A stretch of 64,000 nt of DNA, from contig NZ_FOLQ01000004.1 of assembly GCF_900112365.1 (NCBI RefSeq), forward strand, positions 552,470 through 616,469, given 5' to 3'. Origin of the DNA: Spirosoma endophyticum (lineage in GTDB: Bacteria; Bacteroidota; Bacteroidia; Cytophagales; Spirosomataceae). Both the position numbers and the translations under genes were made by a program. Positions 54,398 to 62,797 of the stretch are shown here, in pieces; the first letter of the stretch is position 1, and each line of letters starts with the position of its first letter. Below the pieces are notes generated by a model. That model did no database searches and was not told where the DNA came from. It saw only the letters and a program-made list of their open reading frames with translations.

Positions 54398-56407
54398 TCA
54401 CGCCAGCCTATATATCCGGCACCCATTCTCCTCAAAAATTACCTCACCCACCGGTACAGTCGGTATGGTTTCCGGTAAGGTTCCTGTCATACTAGCGGCA
54501 AAGGCATAACCCGTTGGCGCAACGTGCGTCCAGACAATGTAGCTTCCCTCAATCTTTTTTTGAGAGACAGGATGAGGGCCAACCAGCCAGCGCGTTTCCT
54601 GCCCAACAATGTCAGACCAGATACGTTCAGCAAATTGGCGTATGCGTAAAATAGCTTCGAATTGGGGCGCATTTTGCCCCCAAATAAACGGGCCATGGGT
54701 CACTTTGTCGGGCTGACGGTCGTCCTCAATCCGGAAGACGTACAGTTTTGAGTATTCTTCGTTGGCTCCGCGCGTTTCGTGCAGATTGCGTACTTCAAAG
54801 CCCAATCCTACGTAACTGGGCATGTCGGCGAGAAACAGCGCGGTGAAATAGCGGAATAGATTCCCCGTTCGGTAGAACTTATCGAATCGCGGATCGTCCT
54901 TGTCGGCGGTCATTACCGTGAAGTTCGGGGCGAACCGGTGCGTTCGTGCGTACTCATAGTAACTGGCGAACTGATGCTTAAACTCCGTCGAGCCAACCAC
55001 CAGCGACTGCAAATCGCCCAGTGTCGAATCAGCCTCAATCGCATCGAGGTGATCCAGTTCATTACCGTACCCCATTGTATCGGGTGGAGCCAGAAACGTT
55101 TCCGCGAAAAACGCATAATAAGGCACGCCCTGCGCCTGTACGTATTTTTTTATGGCTAGTAACGGATCATAATGCCGGGACGCCGGACCGTTATCAATTT
55201 CGGTTGGGACACCACCCGGTTGCATCTGCACATGGGCCATATCGCCCCGCATAAAATCGAAGTTATAGGCTCGCTGGCAGTCATAAACCTTCCGGCAAAT
55301 GTACTCCCAGGCTGGGCGATTGGGTTGATCGAAATCCAGCTCCCAGTTCCGGTTATTATGCTTCGATTCGTAAAACTTAAACCGTGCCAGTGGCCCGAAC
55401 ACACGCGACATGGCTTCTGGTTTGTCGAAAGCATACTGATACCAGATCTGCCCGGCATCGTCTATCGTATAATCAGTGGCATCAATGTGCAGGCCCCGAT
55501 AGGGCGGAGCCATCGTCATGGGCAGCGTTTCGAAACCCTGCGCCGTTAAGTGCCGCAGTAGTGCCACCCGCCGATTGAGTCGACCTATGTAATCGTTCGG
55601 ATAACCGAACAAAATACGCAGCCGCTGATCGTCGGTCAGAACGGCGATATCGCTCGAAAAGAAAGCGTCCTTTCCACAGGTTAAAGACGTACCGTCGGCT
55701 GGTCCGTGAAACTTCAGAAACTGCCAGATCGCTTCCTCTACGTAGCGGTAGACAAAGCTGGAATGATCGGCCAGTTTCGCAGGCTTGCCCCCCTTTTCGT
55801 CTCGCTGCACCCATTCAAATAAGCAAGGACAAGCCAGCACCATCTCCGAAAAACGGTCGGTATGGGGAATAACGTCCATGCCAACCGTTCGACCCATCGC
55901 GTGAAGCAGGTTCATCACGATCTTGAGTTGCTTTTCTACCGAATCGAGTGCAGGCACGTAACGAGCCAGTTCAATGTCAAAAAACTCGGGATTAATTTGC
56001 CAGCTCACCATGCCATACAAACTACCCACAACGCCTGGCTCCCAGATAGGAAGCAGGTGAACACTATCATGACTGGCGGGCAGGGTGAATACGTAGTTGA
56101 TAACATTCCAGAACGAGCCAATCGTTCGGACGTTAACACCGACCATATTGCTACGTTTCAGCCACGAACTATCGGTGTAGACTTTTGCCGGGCTGTCGAT
56201 GGTTTCATTGGGGTTCAGGGCTCGGCGAAGCGTCTCGGTGCCCAGCCGTTTATGCAGGATTTCGAGCGTCTGATAAACCGAAAATCGCACCGCCGTTTGG
56301 GGAAGCAGATTGGGTATAAACGTCGAACGTCCTGACTGATAGGATTCTGTGTACATTGCGTACTGTCGATACCAGTCGGCTTCTAAATCGGCAATGGAGT
56401 TCAGCAT
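54398..56407 (-). CDS. Divergent alpha-amylase-superfamily (GH13-like) protein
   Basis: 669 residues, no signal peptide. The TIM-barrel motifs of the amylase fold can be traced in order: RTVGMDVIPHTDRF (strand 3, about 173-186), YNFDFMRGDMAHVQ (strand 4, nucleophile-like Asp, about 387), YAFFAETFLAPP (strand 5, acid/base-like Glu, about 435) and VMTADKDDPRFDKF (strand 7, Asp, about 503). The motifs are far from standard GH13 (no NHxD), so activity on glucans is uncertain. C-terminal residues about 590-669 look like an amylase-type beta domain. A TACATTTG element sits 4 bases before the ATG. Confidence 0.65.
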   Translation of the reverse strand: MLNSIADLEADWYRQYAMYTESYQSGRSTFIPNLLPQTAVRFSVYQTLEILHKRLGTETLRRALNPNETIDSPAKVYTDSSWLKRSNMVGVNVRTIGSFWNVINYVFTLPASHDSVHLLPIWEPGVVGSLYGMVSWQINPEFFDIELARYVPALDSVEKQLKIVMNLLHAMGRTVGMDVIPHTDRFSEMVLACPCLFEWVQRDEKGGKPAKLADHSSFVYRYVEEAIWQFLKFHGPADGTSLTCGKDAFFSSDIAVLTDDQRLRILFGYPNDYIGRLNRRVALLRHLTAQGFETLPMTMAPPYRGLHIDATDYTIDDAGQIWYQYAFDKPEAMSRVFGPLARFKFYESKHNNRNWELDFDQPNRPAWEYICRKVYDCQRAYNFDFMRGDMAHVQMQPGGVPTEIDNGPASRHYDPLLAIKKYVQAQGVPYYAFFAETFLAPPDTMGYGNELDHLDAIEADSTLGDLQSLVVGSTEFKHQFASYYEYARTHRFAPNFTVMTADKDDPRFDKFYRTGNLFRYFTALFLADMPSYVGLGFEVRNLHETRGANEEYSKLYVFRIEDDRQPDKVTHGPFIWGQNAPQFEAILRIRQFAERIWSDIVGQETRWLVGPHPVSQKKIEGSYIVWTHVAPTGYAFAASMTGTLPETIPTVPVGEVIFEENGCRIYRLA

Positions 56408-56411
56408 AAAA

Positions 56412-56419
56412 CAAATGTA
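56412..56419 (-). promoter_or_regulatory. -7 promoter element TACATTTG just before the GH13-like gene
   Basis: Exact TAnnTTTG on the minus strand, 4 bases before the ATG at 56407. No clear -33. Another leaderless candidate. Confidence 0.45.
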
Positions 56420-56497
56420 ATCAGTTTTTGTAAAACCAACTTATTCGCCTGTTCAGCCTGATACCGACGATACAGCCGCCGGAAAATGTACTATCAA

Positions 56498-57088
56498 TCA
56501 ATACGTTCGTAACACTTTCAAGCGGTGGTTATTATTGATCCGAACATGTGGATTACTGATAAGATGAAACAATATTCCGCTTACGACCAGGGTCCCAACA
56601 ACCGGCAACGTATTCGTATAAAAGCCTCGATTATTGACCACATCCGCCAGTAAATAAACGCCCCCGGCAATGGGAAAGAGCGTACCGGCCGCTGTAATGA
56701 ATGGAATTCGCCGGTGCAGAAAAACGCGCTGTATTTCATCGAAACGAAAGGTGACGGGTTCGTCACGATTCATAACTTCGTTGGCCATCAGTACACTAAA
56801 CGTACTATCGGTAATGTCGTAAAGTTCTTCCCGATACTTCTCACCACGAGCTTTAAAATGAAGCTCGTCGCCGACAAAAAACCGGTATCGCCGGAAACCA
56901 CCCAGCGTATGATTCACATCAAGGGCCAAATACTTGGAAGGACGTAGTAAGGCGGTGTAAGAAGGGCCTTTTCGTTGCAGAAGCTGCTCCGACGTAAGCG
57001 TATCCTGCGGTTGAGCCCATGAATAAGAAGCGATCAGTAAAATAAAATTCAGTAATAAAAGTGAACGGCAGGTGCGATGTGACTTCAT
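56498..57088 (-). CDS. Membrane protein of unknown function
   Basis: 196 residues from the ATG at 57086-57088. Signal-like start (RSLLLLNFILLIASYSWAQ), a soluble part (about 30-125) with GGFRRYRFFVGDELHFKARG and FDEIQRVFLHR, then two hydrophobic segments (ITAAGTLFPIAGGVYLLAD, LPVVGTLVVSGILFHLI). I do not recognise a named family. It lies between two divergent or unrelated genes and carries no catalytic motif. Confidence 0.65.
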   Translation of the reverse strand: MKSHRTCRSLLLLNFILLIASYSWAQPQDTLTSEQLLQRKGPSYTALLRPSKYLALDVNHTLGGFRRYRFFVGDELHFKARGEKYREELYDITDSTFSVLMANEVMNRDEPVTFRFDEIQRVFLHRRIPFITAAGTLFPIAGGVYLLADVVNNRGFYTNTLPVVGTLVVSGILFHLISNPHVRINNNHRLKVLRTY

Positions 57089-57191
57089 AATAACACTAGT
57101 TGCATTAGTTGCTATAACACCAAAAGTAGGTAGTTGGCGCAATTTTTATAAAAATTTAACCCATTCGCTACGCGTTGGCTAATTTGCGACC

Positions 57192-58259
57192 ATGATTACT
57201 GCTAACCAACTCCGTTCGTTTACCGAACAAATTTTTATCGCCATCGGCTGTTCCGAAACCGATGCCCGTTTAGCTGCGGATGTCCTCGTTAGTGCCGATC
57301 TTCGGGGTGTTGATTCGCATGGTGTGGCGCGTCTGCCGGGCTACGTTCGGCTCTATGATATTGGCCGGCTGAACCCACAGCCCCATATCAAGATCGTCCA
57401 CGAAAGTCCATCCACAGCCGTTGTTGATGGCGACCGCGGCCTGGGGCTCGTTGTAGGTCCGTGGGCCATGCAGGTCGCCATCGAAAAAGCACGTATCGCC
57501 GGAACAGGCTGGGTAGCGGTACGTAACTCCAACCATTTCGGCATTGCAGGTTATCATGCCTTGCTGGCCACCGAGCACGATATGATCGGGCAGGCCATGA
57601 CGCATGCAGCTCCACTGGTAGCACCGACATTTTCGCTGGATAAGCTCTTGGGTACTAACCCTATAGCTGTAGCCATTCCGGCGGCCACCGAGCCCACTTT
57701 CCTGGCTGATTTTGCCTCGACAGCCGTGGCCTATGGCAAACTCGAAATTCTACAGCGCAAAGGACAAAATATCCCTGAAGGCTGGGCCCAAAACGCTGAA
57801 GGACAACCCACGACGGATGCCAACGCCGTTCGCAACGGAGGGGCACTATTACCGCTCGGCACCGACCGCGAACACGGCTCCCACAAGGGGTATGGACTTG
57901 GCGCTATAGTCGATATCTTTTCGGGTGTACTTTCCGGCGCAAATTATGGCCCGTGGGTACCGCCCTTTGCTACGGCTGGATTTATGAAAGCAGATGAAGG
58001 CGTTGGCGTTGGCACCGGACATTTTTTTGGCGCCATGCGGATTGATGCGTTCCGGCCCGCCGATGAATTCAAAACCCACATGGATACGTGGATTCAGCGT
58101 TTTCGGCAGGCAAAAGCGATGGAAGGACATCAGGTTTTAATTCCCGGCGATCCCGAACGAATGATGGAAGCGGAACGGTTGGCTAGCGGCATTCCGGTAG
58201 TAGAACCCGTTATTAAAAGTCTTGAAGAACTGGGTGAGCGATTTGGGGTGAAATTATAA
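57192..58259 (+). CDS. Ldh-family NAD(P)-dependent oxidoreductase (malate/sulfolactate/ureidoglycolate dehydrogenase type)
   Basis: 355 residues. Type-2 malate/L-lactate dehydrogenase fold: LRGVDSHGVARLPGYVRLYD with the catalytic His (about 42), VGPWAMQVAIEKA, AVRNSNHFGIAGYHALLA, LGTNPIAVAIPA and HKGYGLGAIVDIFSGVLSG. Members oxidise or reduce 2-hydroxy acids and sugar acids. The neighbouring aldo/keto reductase (58311) suggests sugar metabolism. A TTTG five bases before the ATG is only a partial promoter match. Confidence 0.87.
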   Translation: MITANQLRSFTEQIFIAIGCSETDARLAADVLVSADLRGVDSHGVARLPGYVRLYDIGRLNPQPHIKIVHESPSTAVVDGDRGLGLVVGPWAMQVAIEKARIAGTGWVAVRNSNHFGIAGYHALLATEHDMIGQAMTHAAPLVAPTFSLDKLLGTNPIAVAIPAATEPTFLADFASTAVAYGKLEILQRKGQNIPEGWAQNAEGQPTTDANAVRNGGALLPLGTDREHGSHKGYGLGAIVDIFSGVLSGANYGPWVPPFATAGFMKADEGVGVGTGHFFGAMRIDAFRPADEFKTHMDTWIQRFRQAKAMEGHQVLIPGDPERMMEAERLASGIPVVEPVIKSLEELGERFGVKL

Positions 58260-58266
58260 TCCATAC

Positions 58267-58293
58267 GTAGTGTGGACTGAAAGTCCACGCTAC
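58267..58293. repeat. Short intergenic hairpin
   Basis: 12-base arms (58267-58278 with 58282-58293) with one mismatch and a 3-base loop, between the Ldh-type and aldo/keto reductase genes. The GTGGACT/AGTCCAC core is a compact hairpin; no T-run follows, so it may allow read-through. Confidence 0.75.
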
Positions 58294-58310
58294 CAGAATA
58301 AAAAACTCTC

Positions 58311-59297
58311 ATGAATTACAGAAAACTTGGCAAAACGGACCTGAGTGTTTCCGAAATCAGTCTCGGCACCTGGCAGGTGGGTGGCAAATGGGGGGAACCC
58401 TTTAGCCATACCAACGCCGATCATATTCTTAATGCCGCCGTTGATGCAGGTATCAATTTCATCGACACGGCTGATGTGTATGGCGACGGCGAAAGCGAAA
58501 AAGCCGTAGGGCGACTTGTCCGCTCCCGGTCCGAACAAATCTACGTAGCCACCAAGTGTGGTCGACGGTTGCAACCACACACCAACGAAGCTTATCAACC
58601 GACAGCACTACGTACTTTTGTTGAGGATAGCCTGCGAAATATGAGATTGGAAACCCTCGACCTGATCCAACTCCATTGTCCGCCGACGGACGTCTTTTAT
58701 CGACCCGAAATTTTTGAGCTTTTCGACCGACTGAAAGACGAAGGGAAGATTCAACATCTGGGCGTGAGCGTCGAGAAAGTAGAGGAAGGGCTGAAAGCCA
58801 TTGAGTTTTCGAACGTAACAACGGTACAAATCATCTTCAATATGTTTCGGCAGCGCCCCGCTGAGCTGTTCTTCACAGAAGCAAAGCGACGAAACATTGG
58901 TGTTATTGTTCGGGTGCCGCTGGCGAGTGGATTGCTGACTGGCAAATTCAGTGCCGACACGACGTTCTCGGCTGATGATCACCGCAATTTCAACCGACAG
59001 GGAGCCGCGTTCGATAAAGGAGAAACATTTTCGGGAGTCGATTACGAAACAGGGTTGGCGGCTGTTGAGGAACTACGCGCTATTTTCCCCGACGATACCA
59101 ACTTAGCCCCCGACGCCCTTCGCTGGATTCTAACGTTCGATGCCGTCAGTTGTATCATTCCTGGCGCATCAACGCCCGCTCACCTAACCTCCAATCTTCA
59201 GGCCCTGGAACGACCCGCTCCTTCGACTGAACAGATGGCCACCGTGAAAGCCATTTATGACGAACGTATCAAAAACCCAGTGCATTATCTGTGGTAA
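58311..59297 (+). CDS. Aldo/keto reductase
   Basis: 328 residues. (beta/alpha)8 NADPH enzyme. Tetrad: Asp in FIDTADVYGDGES (about 52), Tyr in the same loop, Lys in VATKCGRR (about 83), His in LIQLHCPP (about 118). N-terminal MNYRKLGKTDLSVSEISLG is typical of the AKR branch that includes L-fucose/galactose dehydrogenases and L-glyceraldehyde reductases. Same strand as the Ldh-type gene 51 bases upstream; a shared sugar pathway is plausible, but the substrate cannot be named. Confidence 0.9.
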   Translation: MNYRKLGKTDLSVSEISLGTWQVGGKWGEPFSHTNADHILNAAVDAGINFIDTADVYGDGESEKAVGRLVRSRSEQIYVATKCGRRLQPHTNEAYQPTALRTFVEDSLRNMRLETLDLIQLHCPPTDVFYRPEIFELFDRLKDEGKIQHLGVSVEKVEEGLKAIEFSNVTTVQIIFNMFRQRPAELFFTEAKRRNIGVIVRVPLASGLLTGKFSADTTFSADDHRNFNRQGAAFDKGETFSGVDYETGLAAVEELRAIFPDDTNLAPDALRWILTFDAVSCIIPGASTPAHLTSNLQALERPAPSTEQMATVKAIYDERIKNPVHYLW

Positions 59298-59320
59298 GAT
59301 TTCTTATGAATTTGACCCTG

Positions 59321-59375
59321 TTAGGTATCAGGAACACCAAGCTTTCCTCAAATCCTTGATACTCCTGGTACCTAA
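59321..59375. repeat. Intergenic palindrome between convergent genes
   Basis: 13-base arms TTAGGTATCAGGA and its near complement (59321-59333 with 59363-59375), one mismatch. A terminator role is possible. Confidence 0.65.
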
Positions 59376-59394
59376 TATGGTAAAACCGGTGAAA

Positions 59395-59964
59395 TTATTT
59401 ACCGAAATAGACCTGAAAGCCTAAGCTGAGATTCAGCGCTTTGGGAATGTTTGGTGTCAATGCATTGGCACTACCAGCCAGAAGCGTGTTAAGTGATCCG
59501 GTAGCTCCCCCCGTATAGGTTAGACCCAAATCGAAGCTCACCGATTTATTTATAAAGAAAGCCACGCCCCCCGTTAAGCTGTACAGGGCATCGGTACTTG
59601 AACCAGCGTTAGAGCCATTGCTTGATGCAGATGTATTAACGATACCCAGCGATCCACCAAAAAATGGCTTCACCTGAGACGGCCCAACGTAGTAACGTAA
59701 GAAAGGGGTTAGCCCGATCTGGGTAGCACGGGAACCATTTGAGCTAACATTGAAAAACGGTATCCCAGCACCAATCACCAGGTTATTAGCCACAAACCAG
59801 CCGTAGGTTGGTTGAAGACTGACAATTGTACCGCCCCCTCCTGATGTCGGTATCGTTATATTCCCAACATTAACGCCCATTAGGCGATTACCTTTCTCTG
59901 TCTGGGCCATCGCCGTCGAAAAACCCAAAACAAACAGAATGAGCACAAAGAACATTGATTTCAT
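59395..59964 (-). CDS. Outer-membrane beta-barrel protein
   Basis: 189 residues from the ATG at 59962-59964; an ATG nine codons earlier does not improve the signal. Signal peptide MKSMFFVLILFVLGFSTAMAQ, then KGNRLMGVNVGNITIP and alternating hydrophobic strands: TPFLRYYVGPSQVKPFFGGS, GGVAFFINKSVSFDLGLTYT, and the terminal LNLSLGFQVYFGK ending in an aromatic-rich strand, typical for OmpA/OmpW-like eight-strand barrels of Bacteroidetes. No specific function can be given. Confidence 0.82.
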   Translation of the reverse strand: MKSMFFVLILFVLGFSTAMAQTEKGNRLMGVNVGNITIPTSGGGGTIVSLQPTYGWFVANNLVIGAGIPFFNVSSNGSRATQIGLTPFLRYYVGPSQVKPFFGGSLGIVNTSASSNGSNAGSSTDALYSLTGGVAFFINKSVSFDLGLTYTGGATGSLNTLLAGSANALTPNIPKALNLSLGFQVYFGK

Positions 59965-60024
59965 AGCTATGTATATAAGTCTGGTATGCATAACATGACT
60001 ATGAAATTATCCATTTGTTTTCGC

Positions 60025-60070
60025 GTTTAATGCAAAAATCCTGACATAAGTCAGGATTTTTGCATTAAAC
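60025..60070. terminator. Terminator with perfect 21-base stem
   Basis: 60025-60045 pairs with 60050-60070 without mismatch, 4-base loop ATAA. It lies after the leftward lipoprotein gene ending at 60088; its A5/T5 run makes a good terminator. Confidence 0.8.
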
Positions 60071-60087
60071 CATACAATACTAATCGT

Positions 60088-60774
60088 TTACTTACCCGAA
60101 ACGGCTTTTTTGAACGTACCGTCTGCGCTAAACAACAGAAGTGCGCGCTTGCTGTCGGCGGTTGAGATGCTTACGATGTAATCACTGGTTTTTGCCTCCT
60201 GAACCGCTTTATTGATCGTCGACCCGGCGTAATTGGCTGTGATATAGGTAGTAATGGCGACCGGCAGGCTTGATACGGTCACCTCTTTCAAATCGGGACC
60301 CTTTCCTGGACGAGGATGGTGCGTTGAATCACCGATCGCTGGTTTTGGATGATGAGCCGAATCACCGGGCGGATGATGGCGAACGGAATCACCCGGCATG
60401 CGATGATGGGTTGAATCGCCGGGTCTATGTTTAGGCTTGCCATCAGCTACTTTTACGAACGTACCATCTGTGGCAAAGAGCAACAGTTTGACGCTACCGT
60501 TCACCGTAATCGCCACCACATAATTTCCCTTCTCATCTTTCTTCGCTTCCTTCACGGTAGCCCCAGCGTAGTTGGTGCTGATATACGTAGTAATAGTCGT
60601 TGGCAGACTCGATACGTCTACCGTCGTCAGGTTATGCGGGCCGGTTAGGGTCGTACTCGCAGCGCCCGATGTCCGTGCGGATCCATCCGTAGACGGATCA
60701 ACCGAATTATGATTACAGGCATTCAGGCTCACCACTAAGGCGGCCACACAACTGAACACAAGCAGTGTTTTCAT
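60088..60774 (-). CDS. Lipoprotein with two PepSY-like domains and a His-rich repeat linker
   Basis: 228 residues. Lipobox SLNAC (Cys20). Two similar domains of about 70 residues: about 48-112 (SSLPTTITTYISTNYAGATV, KEAKKDEKGNYVVAI, LLLFATDGTFVKV) and about 167-228 (SSLPVAITTYITANYAGSTI, YIVSIS, ALLLFSADGTFKKAVSGK), of the PepSY-like beta-lactamase-inhibitor-like type. Between them is a linker of four imperfect PGDSTHH-type repeats (GDSTHHRMP, GDSVRHHPP, GDSAHHPKP, GDSTHHPRP), 8 His in HH pairs plus one more. It could bind zinc, copper or nickel at the cell surface. The domain duplication and linker are seen directly; metal binding is inferred. Confidence 0.8.
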   Translation of the reverse strand: MKTLLVFSCVAALVVSLNACNHNSVDPSTDGSARTSGAASTTLTGPHNLTTVDVSSLPTTITTYISTNYAGATVKEAKKDEKGNYVVAITVNGSVKLLLFATDGTFVKVADGKPKHRPGDSTHHRMPGDSVRHHPPGDSAHHPKPAIGDSTHHPRPGKGPDLKEVTVSSLPVAITTYITANYAGSTINKAVQEAKTSDYIVSISTADSKRALLLFSADGTFKKAVSGK

Positions 60775-61129
60775 AGAACTAATAGATTGGTTTTGTTAGG
60801 CATGACCAGCCTTTGCTGGTAACACTATTGCCCTTACGTTCTAAGTAAAAATACTGTTGCATCGGCTCAGAAAAATAAACAGAATAGCCGAAATAAGGCA
60901 ATCAAGGGCGATTTGCATTAAAATCGTTTTAAAGTAAATACGTAAATAAGGTAATGGACGGCAATATCAGCTCGGCGCTATGCTTCGTTTCGCACTACGT
61001 AGAAGCTGGGAAAGATTTATCAAAATGATTTACTATTAAAACTTTACTTTTGCATCGTTTTGTATCGCTTAATACCTAACAGTGCCATATTCTATTTGGC
61101 TCAGTCCGTAATCATACATATATTGTTAC
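60775..61129. other. Intergenic region between divergent genes
   Basis: 355 bases. Contains a small hairpin ACCAGC-CTTT-GCTGGT (60805-60820) in the leader of the leftward lipoprotein gene and a -7 element (61045-61052) for the rightward ATP-grasp gene. No coding or RNA gene is recognised. Confidence 0.5.
61045..61052 (+). promoter_or_regulatory. -7 promoter element TACTTTTG for the ATP-grasp gene
   Basis: Exact TAnnTTTG match 77 bases before the start at 61130. No good TTG at 17-23 bases upstream. Confidence 0.5.
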
Positions 61130-62635
61130 ATGAAAAAACAAAATGCCCGCCAATCTCAGTCGCAGACAAGTAAAGGGATGACTCAGTCACAGAGTCAGGC
61201 CACCACCAATTTTTCGTTCACCAATTATAAGACTGAGAACTTTTTCGATGAGATGTTCTCCAACGAAACGCAGGTCCGGCATGGGTATGAACCTTTTCGT
61301 CAGCGCGTTGAGCAACTTACACAAGAAGATCTCATCGGGCGGCAACACGCGGCCGAACGCGCTTTGATGAGCATGGGCATTACGTTCAACGTCTATTCGG
61401 AAGGTGAGGGCACCGAGCGTATCATGCCAATTGACATTATTCCCCGTGTCATTGAATCGGCCGAATGGAATAATCTCGAAGCTGGGCTAATTCAGCGAAT
61501 AAAGGCATTGAATATGTTTCTGGATGACGTTTACAATGAGCAGAATATTCTGAACGATGGTGTCGTTCCGCGTGATCTGATCGAATCCAGCAAATCGTTT
61601 CTGACACCTTGCCTGGGCGTTAGACCACCAAAGGGTATCTGGTGCCATATTACAGGTACCGATCTAATTCGGGGCGACGATGGCCAGTATATGGTTCTTG
61701 AAGACAATCTTCGTTGTCCGTCGGGCGTATCCTACATGCTCGAAAACCGCGAACTCATCAAGCAAACGTTTCCCGAAGTACTGGCCCAGACGGGCGTTCG
61801 GCCTGTGTCGGATTACCCAACCCGGCTGCTTCAGATGCTCCAGTTCATTGCCGACCGCCCTAACCCAACGGTCGTTGTATTGACCCCCGGCATCTATAAT
61901 TCGGCTTATTTCGAGCATTCTTACCTGGCTCAGCAAATGGGCGTCGAGTTGGTAGAGGCTCGTGATTTAGTCGTTTCGGGCGGTTATGTTAAAATGCGTA
62001 CCACAAAAGGATTCCAGATTGTCGATGTGATTTACCGACGTATCGATGATACGTTCTTAGATCCTAAAGCCTTTAATCCGGATTCGATGATCGGGGTACC
62101 GGGTATTTTTGAGGTATACAAAAGAGGCCGCGTTGCACTGGCTAATGCTCCCGGAACGGGCGTTGCCGATGACAAGGTAATTTATGCCTATGTACCACGC
62201 ATCATTAAATATTATCTGGGCGAAGAAGCCATTATTCCAAACGTAAAGACCTACATCTGCCGGGAAGAGGAGGACTGCAAGTATGTGCTGGAAAATATTG
62301 AGCATCTGGTCGTGAAAGAAGCTAACGAAGCGGGTGGTTACGGGATGCTTATTGGCCCCAAAGCCACCCCCGAAGAACACGAATTATTCCGCCAGAAAAT
62401 TCTGGAAAATCCCCGTAATTACATTGCCCAACCAACTATTTCTCTCTCGCGGGTACCTTGTCTCGTCGGTGCCCAGGCCGAAGGACGCCATGTCGACCTG
62501 AGGCCCTACATTCTCTACGGCGATGGTGTTAACGTCATTCCTGGCGGCCTGACGCGTGTTGCGCTCCGCAAAGGCTCGCTCGTGGTTAACTCCTCTCAAG
62601 GTGGTGGTGGCAAAGATACCTGGGTGCTGTACTGA
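61130..62635 (+). CDS. Circularly permuted type-2 ATP-grasp protein (DUF404/DUF407)
   Basis: 501 residues. The first about 35 residues are rich in Gln and Ser (QSQSQTSKG...). The body has the COG2308 pattern: MGITFNVYSEGEGTERIMP, DLIRGDDGQYMVLEDNLRCP, GVSYMLENRELIKQTFPEV, FEHSYLAQQMGVELVEARDL, VKEANEAGGYGMLIGPKA and LTRVALRKGSLVVNSSQGGG near the C-terminus. These enzymes may join a carboxylate to an amine; the product is unknown. The family is usually encoded next to an alpha-E protein and a transglutaminase-like protein; neither is next to it here. Confidence 0.9.
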   Translation: MKKQNARQSQSQTSKGMTQSQSQATTNFSFTNYKTENFFDEMFSNETQVRHGYEPFRQRVEQLTQEDLIGRQHAAERALMSMGITFNVYSEGEGTERIMPIDIIPRVIESAEWNNLEAGLIQRIKALNMFLDDVYNEQNILNDGVVPRDLIESSKSFLTPCLGVRPPKGIWCHITGTDLIRGDDGQYMVLEDNLRCPSGVSYMLENRELIKQTFPEVLAQTGVRPVSDYPTRLLQMLQFIADRPNPTVVVLTPGIYNSAYFEHSYLAQQMGVELVEARDLVVSGGYVKMRTTKGFQIVDVIYRRIDDTFLDPKAFNPDSMIGVPGIFEVYKRGRVALANAPGTGVADDKVIYAYVPRIIKYYLGEEAIIPNVKTYICREEEDCKYVLENIEHLVVKEANEAGGYGMLIGPKATPEEHELFRQKILENPRNYIAQPTISLSRVPCLVGAQAEGRHVDLRPYILYGDGVNVIPGGLTRVALRKGSLVVNSSQGGGGKDTWVLY

Positions 62636-62642
62636 GCTAATT

Positions 62643-62728
62643 ATTCGTAGCGAGTCGTCAGTCGTTAGTGGCTGACGCAAAAGAAATCTGACATCGTCAC
62701 CACTAAGGACTAACGACTCGCTACGAAT
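62643..62728. repeat. Intergenic palindrome with 7-base periodicity
   Basis: 29-base arms (62643-62671 with 62700-62728) with two mismatches, 28-base loop. Heptads GTAGCGA GTCGTCA and, on the minus strand, GTAGCGA GTCGTTA. Between the ATP-grasp gene and the large T9SS-type gene. Confidence 0.85.
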
Positions 62729-62797
62729 GCGTATCATCTTAATACATTTTTTGTCCGTAAAAACGTTGTAACGTTGTGTTGAAAACGCGATAACTTT

